Assembly (NCBI RefSeq): GCF_019145435.1
Contig: NZ_JAHSTS010000002.1
Location: forward strand, 620,001-684,000
Source: Pseudomonas ekonensis
GTDB taxonomy: Bacteria > Pseudomonadota > Gammaproteobacteria > Pseudomonadales > Pseudomonadaceae
Reading direction: 5' to 3'
Length of the DNA stretch: 64,000 bases
The stretch's first letter is position 1, and every line of letters begins with the position of its first letter. A program made the position numbers and the translations under genes. The notes under the pieces are model-generated. The model ran no database searches. It had not been told where the DNA came from and saw nothing but the letters and a program-made list of their open reading frames with translations. Shown one piece after another: positions 32,813 through 41,455 of this stretch.

Positions 32813-33105
32813 GGGAACCAGATCCTGAGCAAGGCCGGCCCGACCATCTGCGCGACAACGCCCAGGACGGTCAGCACGGCGAGCATCCGGGTCACCTTGG
32901 TGCCGATGTCGGCAACGGTGGCGGTCAGCTCGCGCTGGCCGTCGTTCAGGTCCGAGAGCTGGCCGGCCATGTGTTCGAACTCGCCTTCCAATCGGGTGAC
33001 CCGCGTCGGGACGGTTTCATGGCGGTTTTCCAGGTCGGTGACCCGGTGCTCAAGCACGGCGAAGCGACTTTCCTGGTTGCCTTTCGGGGTGGCGCGTGGG
33101 GTCAT
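32809..33105 (-). CDS. Small coiled-coil plus membrane-helix protein (XhlA-like, possible holin-associated)
   Basis: A 98-residue protein with a coiled coil (FAVLEHRVTDLENR...TRLEGEFEHMAGQLSDL) and one C-terminal membrane helix (MLAVLTVLGVVAQMVGPALL). This matches hemolysin XhlA-type proteins that act with holins. It lies directly before the SAR endolysin, overlapping by four bases. It may be the pinholin or its partner. Confidence 0.6.
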   Translation of the reverse strand: MTPRATPKGNQESRFAVLEHRVTDLENRHETVPTRVTRLEGEFEHMAGQLSDLNDGQRELTATVADIGTKVTRMLAVLTVLGVVAQMVGPALLRIWFP

Positions 33106-33314
33106 CGGCGCTGTCCTTGTTCGATAAGGGTCTGGCACGGCACGCAGCGGGTCATGCCGCCGAGCGCCTGGCGTTTTTCCGGGATCGGCTGGTCGCAGTC
33201 CTCGCAGTGGGTCAGGCTCGGCCCGCTCGGCCGCTTGCGGTCCAGCTGGGCCTTGATCGCCTGGTCACGCTGGCGCTGCTCCAGGGCCTGTGCGCGGTCG
33301 AACCAATCCACCAT
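33102..33314 (-). CDS. TraR/DksA-family zinc finger protein
   Basis: A 70-residue protein with a C4 zinc finger, CEDC-x17-CVPC, as in DksA and phage TraR proteins. These bind the RNA polymerase secondary channel and alter transcription without DNA contact. An N-terminal helix, DRAQALEQRQRDQAIK, matches the family. It sits between tail tube and lysis genes and overlaps both, as in related P2-like phages. Confidence 0.85.
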   Translation of the reverse strand: MVDWFDRAQALEQRQRDQAIKAQLDRKRPSGPSLTHCEDCDQPIPEKRQALGGMTRCVPCQTLIEQGQRR

Positions 33315-33766
33315 CAGCGCAGCCCCTCGGTCTCTGCAGCGGCCAGGTAAGGCACGCCGTTGATTCGGATGAAGTCGGGGCTGGTGACGTCAAACGGCAC
33401 CTTGTGCTTGCTCTTCTCGCCGCCCTTCGGGTCGATGGCCAGCAGGCTGGACACCTTGATCCGGCACCCGAACGCCTCGACGCGCATTTCCTCGTCCTCG
33501 CCGGCCTTGGCGAAGAACACCGCGTCAAAGGGTTTCAGCTCGCGGAAGCTGCCCGCCGAGCGCGCCGCATCCACCAGCAGGTTGAAGTTGGAGGTATCCA
33601 GCTCGAATTCGCCGGCGGCGGCGACGTCGCCGTCCACGTAGCCGTCCGGAACGCCCCGGGTCTGGGCCACGGCGGAGTTGTCGGTGATGTCCAGGGTGCA
33701 GCTCTCGACGTGCAGCGCGATGTCGCCCAGGTTCACGTCGAAGTTCTTGCCACCAATCTTTGCCAT
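33314..33766 (-). CDS. Tail tube protein (DUF2597)
   Basis: A 150-residue protein starting MAKIGGKNFDVNLG, following the sheath gene as in all contractile-tail operons, with the strand-rich DUF2597 pattern found in HP1-like phages. It forms the inner tube through which DNA passes. Confidence 0.85.
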   Translation of the reverse strand: MAKIGGKNFDVNLGDIALHVESCTLDITDNSAVAQTRGVPDGYVDGDVAAAGEFELDTSNFNLLVDAARSAGSFRELKPFDAVFFAKAGEDEEMRVEAFGCRIKVSSLLAIDPKGGEKSKHKVPFDVTSPDFIRINGVPYLAAAETEGLR

Positions 33767-33772
33767 GGGGCG

Positions 33773-34888
33773 TTACTCCGTTTTGTCGGTGGAAAGGTCC
33801 AGGGCGATGTTCGCCTGCAGATCCTTGGGGCAGTTCAGGGGACGGAGCTTGAAATAGGCCACGACCTTGGTCTTGCTCAGCCACTCCAGCACCAGGTCGC
33901 CGTCCTTCGGCGGCTCGATGTCGCCGGGGAACACCTCGCCGTTGAACTTGACGGACTTGGCCATGGCACGCAGCGGCGCCATCAGTTGGCTGGTGTTGAC
34001 CGCCATGCTGTTGGGGGTGTTGTTCAGGCGCCGGTCGGCGACGCGCCGGATCAGCAGCGGGCGGATCTGGCGGGCGGCCTTGTCGGTGATGCGCAGGTAC
34101 TCGATCACCTGGAAGTCGCTGCCCGGAGCGTCCAGCATGTTGCCGTCGCCCCAGTACACGCCCGGGTAATCCGGATAGGTCTGCGACACGGAGATCCGTG
34201 CGCGGTCCAGCTCGCTGCGCACGGCCGACGGCAGCGGCACCTTGTCGGCGTCGATAGGCACAGGGCCAAGGCCCAGCACCGGGCCGGTGGCCACGCGCAT
34301 GGGGCTGTCGGCGATGCTCACGGAGGCGTTGGCCAGGCGCCCGGCCACCACGCCCAGGTCATTGCCGTGCAGTTGCGCCACCGGCGAGACACGCGGTGCC
34401 GCCAGGTTGCCCACCAGCGCCTTTTGCTCGGTGACGTACTGCGACCAGGTCTGCTGGGCGGTGACGCCGGGAGTGGCCGCCAGGATGAAGAGGCGCCGGC
34501 CGTATTTGTTGTTGATGGCGACGGCCGCGTCGTTCATGGCCGTCAGCTCGGCGGCGGTGGTCACCGGCTTGGTGATTACCGCGCCTTCCACGGAGTAGCC
34601 CTGTTGCTGGGCCTTCTCCAGCGCGCTGGCCCAGTCGCCTTCCGAGCCGATGGGCGCGGCGACGCAGGCCCAGCGCTGGCCGCCGTTGAGCCGAGCCGCG
34701 GTGATTTGGGTCTTCAGGTCGCTGGCCGGCGCGCCCAGGGTGGCGTCCAGGTCGCTGTCGGTGTTCAGCGCGATGAACTGGCCGACGTTCTTGCCGGCCG
34801 GGCCGATGAAAAGGAAATAACGCTCGACCTCAGTCACGGCACCCTGGCCCAGATTGAGATTGTCGACGGTGACTGTTCCGAGTGCCAT
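33773..34888 (-). CDS. Tail sheath protein (DUF2586)
   Basis: A 371-residue protein starting MALGTVTVDNLNLGQGAVTEVERYFLFIG. DUF2586 is the HP1-like sheath, the contractile outer layer of the tail. Typical features are the WGDGNMLDAPGSDFQVIEY block near residue 245 and the C-terminal LEWLSKTKVVAYFKLRPLNCPK. It is upstream of the tube gene by six bases. Confidence 0.87.
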   Translation of the reverse strand: MALGTVTVDNLNLGQGAVTEVERYFLFIGPAGKNVGQFIALNTDSDLDATLGAPASDLKTQITAARLNGGQRWACVAAPIGSEGDWASALEKAQQQGYSVEGAVITKPVTTAAELTAMNDAAVAINNKYGRRLFILAATPGVTAQQTWSQYVTEQKALVGNLAAPRVSPVAQLHGNDLGVVAGRLANASVSIADSPMRVATGPVLGLGPVPIDADKVPLPSAVRSELDRARISVSQTYPDYPGVYWGDGNMLDAPGSDFQVIEYLRITDKAARQIRPLLIRRVADRRLNNTPNSMAVNTSQLMAPLRAMAKSVKFNGEVFPGDIEPPKDGDLVLEWLSKTKVVAYFKLRPLNCPKDLQANIALDLSTDKTE

Positions 34889-34899
34889 GCAGTGCCTCG

Positions 34900-35583
34900 T
34901 TAGCGGGGTGAAGTTAGGATCTGTTGCAGCACCTGGTTAACCAGGATGTTGGTGTCTCGTTCGGTGGCGGCGCCGATGAACTGGCGTTTGGGCAAAGTGA
35001 TCTCCCAGCTCTGCGCGCCGCTGGACTCGTTGCGCTGGTCGTCCAGGATCCGGATCAGCAGGCCCGCCTGGGCGTAGTTCACGTGCTCCTGGATCCACGC
35101 CACGGACGGCCTGGCCAAGGCCTTCTTGCCGGCCTGGCGCACGCGAAAGCCCAGCCGGCGCAGGCGCTTCGCCTGCTTGTCGGTGGCGGCGAGCCCCGGC
35201 GGCGCCTTGTTCCATCGGCGCATCTGCGCGGCGGTTCGCCGCTCGCTGACGCCGTTGTGCTGCTGGGCGGCGACCCAGCGGGTCAGGGCGTTTTTCCAGC
35301 CCAGTTCCGCTTCGTCAGCGGTCAGCCGCGTGACGACCATCAGCTTGGCCAGGCCGGCTTCCATCTTCTTTTTGCCTTTGCCGTCGCCCTTGCGCGGGGC
35401 GAACGGCGAGCCGTCCAGGTTCCGCTGCTCACGCACGCGCTGGCGGCTCATCGTCCGCACGCGCTTGGTTACCTGGTTCAGCAGCCGGCGGCGTAGCTGA
35501 GGCGGCAGGCTGAGCAACGCCAGCTGCTCGCGCACGCCCAGGTGGCCCCGGACGTCGAGTTCGAAGGTGCTACGTCCCGCCAT
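34900..35583 (-). CDS. Tail completion protein gpS-like (phage virion morphogenesis)
   Basis: A 227-residue basic protein with the phage virion morphogenesis pattern: LRRRLLNQVTKRVRTMSRQRVREQ then GSPFAPRKG and LTADEAELGW. P2 gpS caps the head-proximal end of the tail. Its start overlaps gpR by 14 bases. Upstream codons are non-family. Confidence 0.8.
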   Translation of the reverse strand: MAGRSTFELDVRGHLGVREQLALLSLPPQLRRRLLNQVTKRVRTMSRQRVREQRNLDGSPFAPRKGDGKGKKKMEAGLAKLMVVTRLTADEAELGWKNALTRWVAAQQHNGVSERRTAAQMRRWNKAPPGLAATDKQAKRLRRLGFRVRQAGKKALARPSVAWIQEHVNYAQAGLLIRILDDQRNESSGAQSWEITLPKRQFIGAATERDTNILVNQVLQQILTSPR

Positions 35584-36022
35584 TGGTGGCCACCTCGCCG
35601 CGCTCGGCGATCCATAGGTCAAACGGGACGAACGCCCAGGCCTTGCCGAAGGCCTCGATCTCGCCGGCCGGGTCTTCGGCCAGGTACTGCGGTTCGACGA
35701 ATTCCAGCGTGATTTCCACGTCGAACAGGTCGTTGTCGTCCGGCTCCACGGCGAACTCCGGCGCCGGCAGTTCGTGCAGGTCGCGGTCGGCGTCGTGGTT
35801 CTCCAGCCAACTGCCGACCAAAGCCATCAGGCGCGCCGGGTGGTCGGCGAATCGCTCCAGGATGATCGCGGCGCGGTAGCGCATGTCGCCCAGGTGCATG
35901 CCGTCCACGTCGGGTTTCCAGATGAGCTGCAGCTTTACCTGCTCGGTGAAGCTGTCCAGCTGCTCAGGCTCGACCAGGCGGCGCTGCAGCAGGTACGCGG
36001 TGAGTGCCTGCAGCTTGGTCAT
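35570..36022 (-). CDS. Tail completion protein gpR-like
   Basis: A 150-residue protein starting MTKLQALTAYLLQRRLV, with DMRYRAAIILERFADHPARLMALV and FDVEITLEFVE, as in P2 gpR. It joins tail and head with gpS. It overlaps the head completion gene (ATGA) and gpS. Confidence 0.82.
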   Translation of the reverse strand: MTKLQALTAYLLQRRLVEPEQLDSFTEQVKLQLIWKPDVDGMHLGDMRYRAAIILERFADHPARLMALVGSWLENHDADRDLHELPAPEFAVEPDDNDLFDVEITLEFVEPQYLAEDPAGEIEAFGKAWAFVPFDLWIAERGEVATNGGT

Positions 36023-36489
36023 AGCAGCGCTGCCGTGATGCGGCCGCGTCCTTGCAGGACGCGCACGGCCGATTGGCTGTAGGCCAGGAAAGTGTCCTCG
36101 CGCTCGGGGGCTTCCTTGCCGGTGTTCTCGGCGCTTTCCCGGCGCGTCACGGTGGCGAACTGCTGCAGGGCGCTGGCCTTGGCGCGGCAGTACACCGCGC
36201 GCTTGTAGAGCCTGGCCTTGTGCGCATGGGCCCAGGCTGCGGGTGTCGCGATGCCTGCCACGGAGCCCAGATCCGGCACGCCGCTGTCCTGCAGGGCGGC
36301 CTTCACGGCGGCCAGGTCGCCGTTGACCTCGACCATGGCGATGGCCAGGGCGTCGGTCAGCAGGTCGCCCAGGAACTCCGCCGGCAGGCGGTAGCCCTTC
36401 TGGAACTCGGACACGGAGAGGTCCGGCCAAAAGCCGTCGTTCTCGATGATCTGTTCCACAAAGGTGGTGGGTTTCCCGGAAAAGCTCAT
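36019..36489 (-). CDS. Head completion/stabilisation protein gpL-like
   Basis: A 156-residue protein, MSFSGKPTTFVEQIIENDGFWPDLSV start, with FQKGYRLPAEFLGDLL and TRRESAENTGKEAPEREDTFL, the hallmark of P2 gpL. It closes the filled capsid. About 97 non-coding bases separate it from the small terminase gene upstream. Confidence 0.85.
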   Translation of the reverse strand: MSFSGKPTTFVEQIIENDGFWPDLSVSEFQKGYRLPAEFLGDLLTDALAIAMVEVNGDLAAVKAALQDSGVPDLGSVAGIATPAAWAHAHKARLYKRAVYCRAKASALQQFATVTRRESAENTGKEAPEREDTFLAYSQSAVRVLQGRGRITAALL

Positions 36490-36586
36490 TGCTGACCGCT
36501 CGAATAGGGCGGGGAGACTGTTTCTCATGGGGCTGGCCATAAATGGCAGACTCACGTCCACAGTTCCCCGCTGGGGGGGTAGTCGG

Positions 36587-37309
36587 TTATTGGGCGCCGG
36601 TAACGGCGGGTGCTTGCTTGGTCAGGGCCTTGCGGCACTTCGCGATGCGCGTCTCGTTGCCGGCCTTGGCGTAGAGCGCGGTGGAGCGTTCCAGGTGATG
36701 GAGCGCGGTTTCCCACTGCTCCGCCTCCATGGCGCGGATGCCGACCAGCTTGTGGTACTTGCTCGGGATCTGCTCCGTCAGATCCCATTCGCCATCCACA
36801 CGCGGCAGCAGGTTCGACAGGTAGGGTTCCGGACTGCGGCCGCCGTTGTGTTCGGCATAGGCCCAGTCGATCACCGCGTCCGCGACAAAGGTCTGCACGT
36901 CGCGGCGCTTGAATCGCTCCGGCATCTGCTGGCCCTGCCCGATGGCGAAGTCCGCCAGCTCCAGGCCGTCTTCGAACTGCACCGTGTCGAACAGCCAGAC
37001 CATCACCTGCACCAGGACGCGGTTTTCCATCACCAGCCCCGAGTCCATGTAGCGCTGGATAAAGTCCTGGTACTTGGGCAGCAGCTCGTCGCGCTTGAGC
37101 GCCTGTTTGCTGGCCAGATTCTTGAGGTTGCTCAGGCGCTCCAGGTCCTGGTCCAGCGCCGCTTCCATCAGCAGCAGGTGCTTCTTGGCGTTAGCCGGGC
37201 TGCTCAAGGCTTCCGCCGGCGAATACGCCTGGGGAGCCGCTGCAGCGGCGATCGCTGCAGCGCTTCCCATAGCCAGGGTGCGGCGCTTGTGCGCCAGGGC
37301 CAGGCTCAC
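36587..37309 (-). CDS. Terminase small subunit gpM-like
   Basis: The 240-residue protein starts with GTG, and that codon overlaps the capsid stop (GTGA). It has the P2 gpM pattern: LAHKRRTLAMG, then VLVQVMVWLFDTVQFEDGLELADFAI and DAVIDWAYAEHN. It recognises cos and directs the ATPase. Its ending ALTKQAPAVTGAQ is normal. Confidence 0.84.
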   Translation of the reverse strand: MSLALAHKRRTLAMGSAAAIAAAAAPQAYSPAEALSSPANAKKHLLLMEAALDQDLERLSNLKNLASKQALKRDELLPKYQDFIQRYMDSGLVMENRVLVQVMVWLFDTVQFEDGLELADFAIGQGQQMPERFKRRDVQTFVADAVIDWAYAEHNGGRSPEPYLSNLLPRVDGEWDLTEQIPSKYHKLVGIRAMEAEQWETALHHLERSTALYAKAGNETRIAKCRKALTKQAPAVTGAQ

Positions 37310-38325
37310 TTCACCAGCTCCACGTTCTCGGTCAGCGCGATCTTTTCCAGCTGCTCGATCACGTAGCCTTCGTTGCGGCTGTTGTAGTCCTCGACGCGGG
37401 AGCGCTTGGGGTTGTCCACGGTCTGCTTGCGCCAGCTGGAACCCTGGAAGTAGATCGACAGGTTGTCCCAACTGGTGACCAGCACCGCGTTGACCGGGAA
37501 GAACGGCACGCTGAAGCTCGGCAGGCCGCCGTAGGTGGCGATCACTTGGGCGTCCTCGATGCGTTCCTTTTCGGTCGGCACGTCGCCCTGCTTGGCGTAC
37601 AGCTTCGCCTTGTCGGCGGCCAAGAGGTCGGAACCGATGATCGCTACCAGGTCGCCGCCGTCGCGCAGGCGTTCGTCCACCATCTGCTTGGTGTCGTGCA
37701 CCAGGGCGTCCAGGTTGGCGTAATCGCCGCCCTGCCCCAAGGTGACCTTGCCGGCGGTCTTGCCTTCCTTGAGCACCTGTTGCGGCGCCTGCTCGCGTAG
37801 TTGCTGCAGCCAGCCCTTGTTCACGTCCTGCAGCATCGGATAGGCGGCGATGTCGGTCTGTACCGCCGCCTTGACGCCGTGGAAGCCGACCATGATGCGG
37901 TCCAGCGCGATCTGCTTCTGCACTGCCGCCGAATAGCGTTGATGGAAGTCAGGAAACTTGGCCCAGGCGTCGATCTTCGCGTAAGGCAGGCCCACGTCGG
38001 ATTCGGTGGGCGACAGCTCGTAGGTGCTGTTCTCCAGCGCCGAAGCGTCCTTCGCCTCGCGGTCGGTGGTCTTGGTGTTGGTGCGGCCGGTGACCGGGCC
38101 GGAGACCCCGATAAAGATCTTCTCGCCCTTGATCTCGTCCACCGGAAAGACGTTGATGCGCTCCAGGAAGTCCGCCTTGGCGGTGATGGCGTCGTTCAGC
38201 TCCTGGGCCACCGACGGTTCGACGCTGAACATCTCGCTGGCCACCTCGACACCGTAGGTCTCGGCGATGGCCAACTGCATTTGGGCGTACATCTTGGCGC
38301 CGTAGGCGCTCAGGGAACGGCTCAT
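37306..38325 (-). CDS. Major capsid protein gpN-like
   Basis: A 339-residue P2-type capsid protein: MSRSLSAYGAKMYAQM, then FSVEPSVAQELNDAI, FLERINVFPVDEIKGEKI and DILDAWAKFPDF-like DAWAKFPDFHQRY. HK97-fold family members of this size form T=7/T=4 heads. It follows the scaffold by one base. Confidence 0.9.
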   Translation of the reverse strand: MSRSLSAYGAKMYAQMQLAIAETYGVEVASEMFSVEPSVAQELNDAITAKADFLERINVFPVDEIKGEKIFIGVSGPVTGRTNTKTTDREAKDASALENSTYELSPTESDVGLPYAKIDAWAKFPDFHQRYSAAVQKQIALDRIMVGFHGVKAAVQTDIAAYPMLQDVNKGWLQQLREQAPQQVLKEGKTAGKVTLGQGGDYANLDALVHDTKQMVDERLRDGGDLVAIIGSDLLAADKAKLYAKQGDVPTEKERIEDAQVIATYGGLPSFSVPFFPVNAVLVTSWDNLSIYFQGSSWRKQTVDNPKRSRVEDYNSRNEGYVIEQLEKIALTENVELVK

Positions 38326-38326
38326 G

Positions 38327-39250
38327 TCAAAGCACCCGAGGTTTGGCTTTGCCGGCTGGGCCGGCGGTGCGCGGCAGGTTGCGGCCGGCGGTGGTGTTCT
38401 GCAGGGCGGTAAACTGCTTTTGCAGGTTGCCCAGCGCGGCCATCACAGCCTTGTTGCCGTTGGCGTTACGCTTGAACTCGCGTTCCTCTTCGGCGGTGGT
38501 GACGATTTCGTCCACGGCCGCGCTCACGTCATCGACCAGCGACTGGTCAGGTTCCGGCGCCTCTTCGGCGGCAGGCTCGATCACGGCCTGGATGCCGGCG
38601 GCGACGACCAGCAGCTGGGCCAGCAGGGCCTTCAAGGCCGTTGCGGTAGCTTCATCCATTGGGGTTTTGCTCTCGGTTGGGGGTTGCTGAGTGGTTTCGG
38701 TGGGCGTGTCTTCGATCCCGAAACGCTTGAACAGGCGAGTGAACATCGCGGCAAGGCGCCCGATCTCGCCCTGCGGCTCGGTTTGGCTGAACGAGCCAAG
38801 CTCCTGGGAGGCCGCGAAGTAGGAATCGCGGTTGGTGCGGCTGGAAAAGTAGAGTTCCTGGGTGCCGACGCTGGCGGGTTCGTCGGTGACCGCGATGCCG
38901 GTCATGTACGCCTTGCCACGGCCCCGGAAATTCGGGGCGATCTCAATGCTGCTGAACAGCTTTTCGCCGGCGTCGTTCAGGCGCAGCAGCTTGTCGTTGG
39001 GCTTCAGCTGCGCTTCAAGGGCGACTTGGCCAGGCTCCAGGTCCTCGCCCTCCTCGATCAGGCGCACGGCGAACACGGTGCCGAACGAGCCGAACCAGCG
39101 GTCGTGCTCACACCAGATAACGGCGGTGTACAGGGTCGGCGTGTAGGTCTCGGCGATGTCGCGCAGTTCCTGTGGCAGGATCTCGCGTCCATCGACGGTC
39201 GGGCCGCTGGTGGCTACACGTTTCCAGTAGGAGACAAGGGAACGGGGCAT
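38327..39250 (-). CDS. Capsid scaffold/protease gpO-like
   Basis: The 307-residue protein has an N-terminal protease half (MPRSLVSYWKRVATSGPTV, DGREIL, YTPTLYTAVIWCEHDRW, with catalytic residues of the gpO serine protease class) and a C-terminal helical scaffold region with low-complexity linker (TPTETTQQPPTES). It shapes the procapsid then cleaves itself and gpN. It is the first gene of the minus late operon. Confidence 0.88.
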   Translation of the reverse strand: MPRSLVSYWKRVATSGPTVDGREILPQELRDIAETYTPTLYTAVIWCEHDRWFGSFGTVFAVRLIEEGEDLEPGQVALEAQLKPNDKLLRLNDAGEKLFSSIEIAPNFRGRGKAYMTGIAVTDEPASVGTQELYFSSRTNRDSYFAASQELGSFSQTEPQGEIGRLAAMFTRLFKRFGIEDTPTETTQQPPTESKTPMDEATATALKALLAQLLVVAAGIQAVIEPAAEEAPEPDQSLVDDVSAAVDEIVTTAEEEREFKRNANGNKAVMAALGNLQKQFTALQNTTAGRNLPRTAGPAGKAKPRVL

Positions 39251-39318
39251 GGTCGGTGACTGCGCTCAATCGTTGAATGAGCCGCCACGATAGGGAGCCG
39301 TGGGGGCCCGAACAAACG

Positions 39319-39374
39319 GTTGAATTCCGGCTTCCTCCTATTTCCGTGATGTAGGAGGTTCGCGGAATTTAACC
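39319..39374. promoter_or_regulatory. 56-bp nested palindrome in the divergent late promoter region
   Basis: An outer inverted repeat (GGTTGAATTCC versus GGAATTTAACC, one mismatch in 11) encloses an inner CCTCCTA...TAGGAGG, with near-equal spacing on both sides and a centre near 39346. It lies between the scaffold and terminase genes, which are divergently transcribed, so it is probably the shared site for the late activator. Confidence 0.6.
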
Positions 39375-39412
39375 CCGCGTTTAGCGCGTTTTCGCCGCAT
39401 AGACTGCGGCCC

Positions 39413-41455
39413 ATGAACTACCCAACCGAAGTCAAAGAAGCCGCCAAACGCCTCTACCTGCGCCGCTGTTCGGTGAAGGAAATCCAGGCGCACCTAAAGC
39501 TGCCCAACATCCGAATCGTCTACTACTGGATCCGCCAAGGGTGCTGGGACGAGATGCTGACGGATGAGGAGCCGCTGAGCGCGGTCAGCCGGCGGATCAC
39601 CTTGATCCTGGAGAAAGCCGAGACGCTGGCAAAGGGCGAACTCGACGAGCTGGAGCGCCTGACCACGCTCCGGGAACGCCTCATCAAGCAATCGACCAAG
39701 CCGGCGCAGGTGCCGTCTCCGGACGGCCCGGACCAGGCCCGGGAGCGCCCGTCCGGGCAGCGCCGCGAGCGCGGCGAGGGAGGCGGCAAGAAGCGCGAAA
39801 AGAAGACCAAGAACGACGTCAGCGGCCTGACCGAAGTGGACTTCCTGGATAAGTTCATCTCCAAGATGTACGCCTACCAGAAAGAGCTGTTCGCGGCGAA
39901 GCAGAACCCGCTGACCCGCCGAATCCGGAACATCCTCAAGAGCCGCCAGGTCGGCCTGACCTACTACTTCGCCGGCGAGGCGTTCATGGACGCCGTGCTG
40001 AGCGGCGACAACCAGGTGTTCCTGTCCGCCAGCCGTGCGCAGTCGGAGATATTCCGCAGCTACATCGTCCAATTCGCTCAGCAGTGGTTTGGCATCGAAC
40101 TGACCGGCAACCCGATCACCCTGAGCAACGGCGCCGAGCTGCGTTTCCTCAGCACCAACAGCAGCACCGCCCAGGGCTACCATGGCCACGTCTACGTGGA
40201 CGAATACTTCTGGATCCGCGACTTCGAGAAGCTCAGCACCGTGGCCAGCGCCATGGGTACCCACAAGAAATGGCGCAAGACCTATTTCTCGACGCCCAGC
40301 GCCGTGTCGCACCAGGCGTACCCGTTCTGGTCGGGGGAGGAGTTCCGCAACAGCAAACGCGGCAAGAAGGCCGGCGGGGAGTGGCCGAGCGAAGCGGCCT
40401 ACACGCAGGGCGCGCTGTGCCCGGACGGCCAGTGGCGCAAGACGATCACCCTGGACGACGCCATCGCCGGCGGCTGCGACCTGTTCGACCTGGAGCAGCT
40501 GCAGCTGGAGTACGACGAGGACAAGTTTCAGCAGCTCTTCTACTGCAAGTTCATCGACAGCACCCAAAGCGCGTTCAGCCTCAAGGACCTGGAGCGCTGC
40601 TACTCGGACCTGTCGTTGTGGGACGACTTCAACCCGGAACTGGATCGGCCGTTCGGCAACAGTCCGGTCTGGCTTGGCTACGACCCGAGCCGCACACGCG
40701 ACGACGCCACCTGCGTGGTCGTCGCGCCGCCGCTCGAACCCGGGGCGAAGTTCCGGATCCTGGAGAAGCACAGCTGGCGGGGCCACTCGTTCACCTACCA
40801 GGCCGCCCAGGTCAAGAAGCTGACCGAGCGCTTCAACGTCCAGCACATCGGCATCGATGTCACCGGCGTGGGTTACGGCGTTTTCGACCTGGTGCGCGAT
40901 TTCTACGCCAAGGCGACGCCGATTCACTACAGCCTAGAGGCGAAAAACGCCCTGGTGCTGAAAGCCCAGGACACGATCCAGGGGAGCCGCATCGAATGGG
41001 ACGCCGGCTGGACCGACATTGCCCAGGCCTTCCTGACCATCAAGCGCGGCGCCACCAACAGCGGCCAGATCACCTACAGCGCCTCGCGCACCGATGCCAC
41101 CGGCCACGCCGACATCGCCTGGGCGGTGATGCACGCCCTTTCCAACGAGCCTTTGAACACCAACAAGCGGCGCCGCAGCCGCTACGTAACGAGTAACCAG
41201 AACAGCCATGGCCAACCGCAAACGCAGAAAGCAACACGAAGCCAAACCGAAGCAGCAGCCGATGCGCACGTTTACGTTCGGGGAACCGGAGCAGGTGCTG
41301 TCCGGCAACATCGGCGAGTACGTGGGCGTGTTTCCCAGCGACGACGGCAGGATCTACAAGCCGCCGGTGTCGCGGGCCGGCCTGGCCAAGCTGCTGCGCG
41401 CCAACGCGCACCATGGCGCCATCCCGAAGTTCAAGCGCAACCTGCTGCTGCGTGA
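39413..41455 (+). CDS. Terminase large subunit (gpP-like ATPase) with read-through C-terminus
   Basis: The P2-type ATPase/nuclease has an N-terminal helix-turn-helix (CSVKEIQAHLKLPNIRIVYYWI), the RQVGLTYYFAGE ATPase region near 180, YVDEYFWI (Walker-B-like) near 262 and nuclease acids such as GYDPSRTRDD near 422. The family end is around RRRSRYVTSN, residue about 596. The frame stays open a further 80 or so codons, running 248 bases into the portal gene in another frame with Arg/Gln-rich sequence. The extra tail looks like loss of the normal stop codon, not a new domain. It is divergent from the capsid operon. Confidence 0.85.
   Translation: MNYPTEVKEAAKRLYLRRCSVKEIQAHLKLPNIRIVYYWIRQGCWDEMLTDEEPLSAVSRRITLILEKAETLAKGELDELERLTTLRERLIKQSTKPAQVPSPDGPDQARERPSGQRRERGEGGGKKREKKTKNDVSGLTEVDFLDKFISKMYAYQKELFAAKQNPLTRRIRNILKSRQVGLTYYFAGEAFMDAVLSGDNQVFLSASRAQSEIFRSYIVQFAQQWFGIELTGNPITLSNGAELRFLSTNSSTAQGYHGHVYVDEYFWIRDFEKLSTVASAMGTHKKWRKTYFSTPSAVSHQAYPFWSGEEFRNSKRGKKAGGEWPSEAAYTQGALCPDGQWRKTITLDDAIAGGCDLFDLEQLQLEYDEDKFQQLFYCKFIDSTQSAFSLKDLERCYSDLSLWDDFNPELDRPFGNSPVWLGYDPSRTRDDATCVVVAPPLEPGAKFRILEKHSWRGHSFTYQAAQVKKLTERFNVQHIGIDVTGVGYGVFDLVRDFYAKATPIHYSLEAKNALVLKAQDTIQGSRIEWDAGWTDIAQAFLTIKRGATNSGQITYSASRTDATGHADIAWAVMHALSNEPLNTNKRRRSRYVTSNQNSHGQPQTQKATRSQTEAAADAHVYVRGTGAGAVRQHRRVRGRVSQRRRQDLQAAGVAGRPGQAAARQRAPWRHPEVQAQPAAA

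Noticed and set aside
36446..37366. A 306-codon plus-strand frame across the small terminase
   Set aside because: It is antisense to a clear gpM homologue and has shadow composition.
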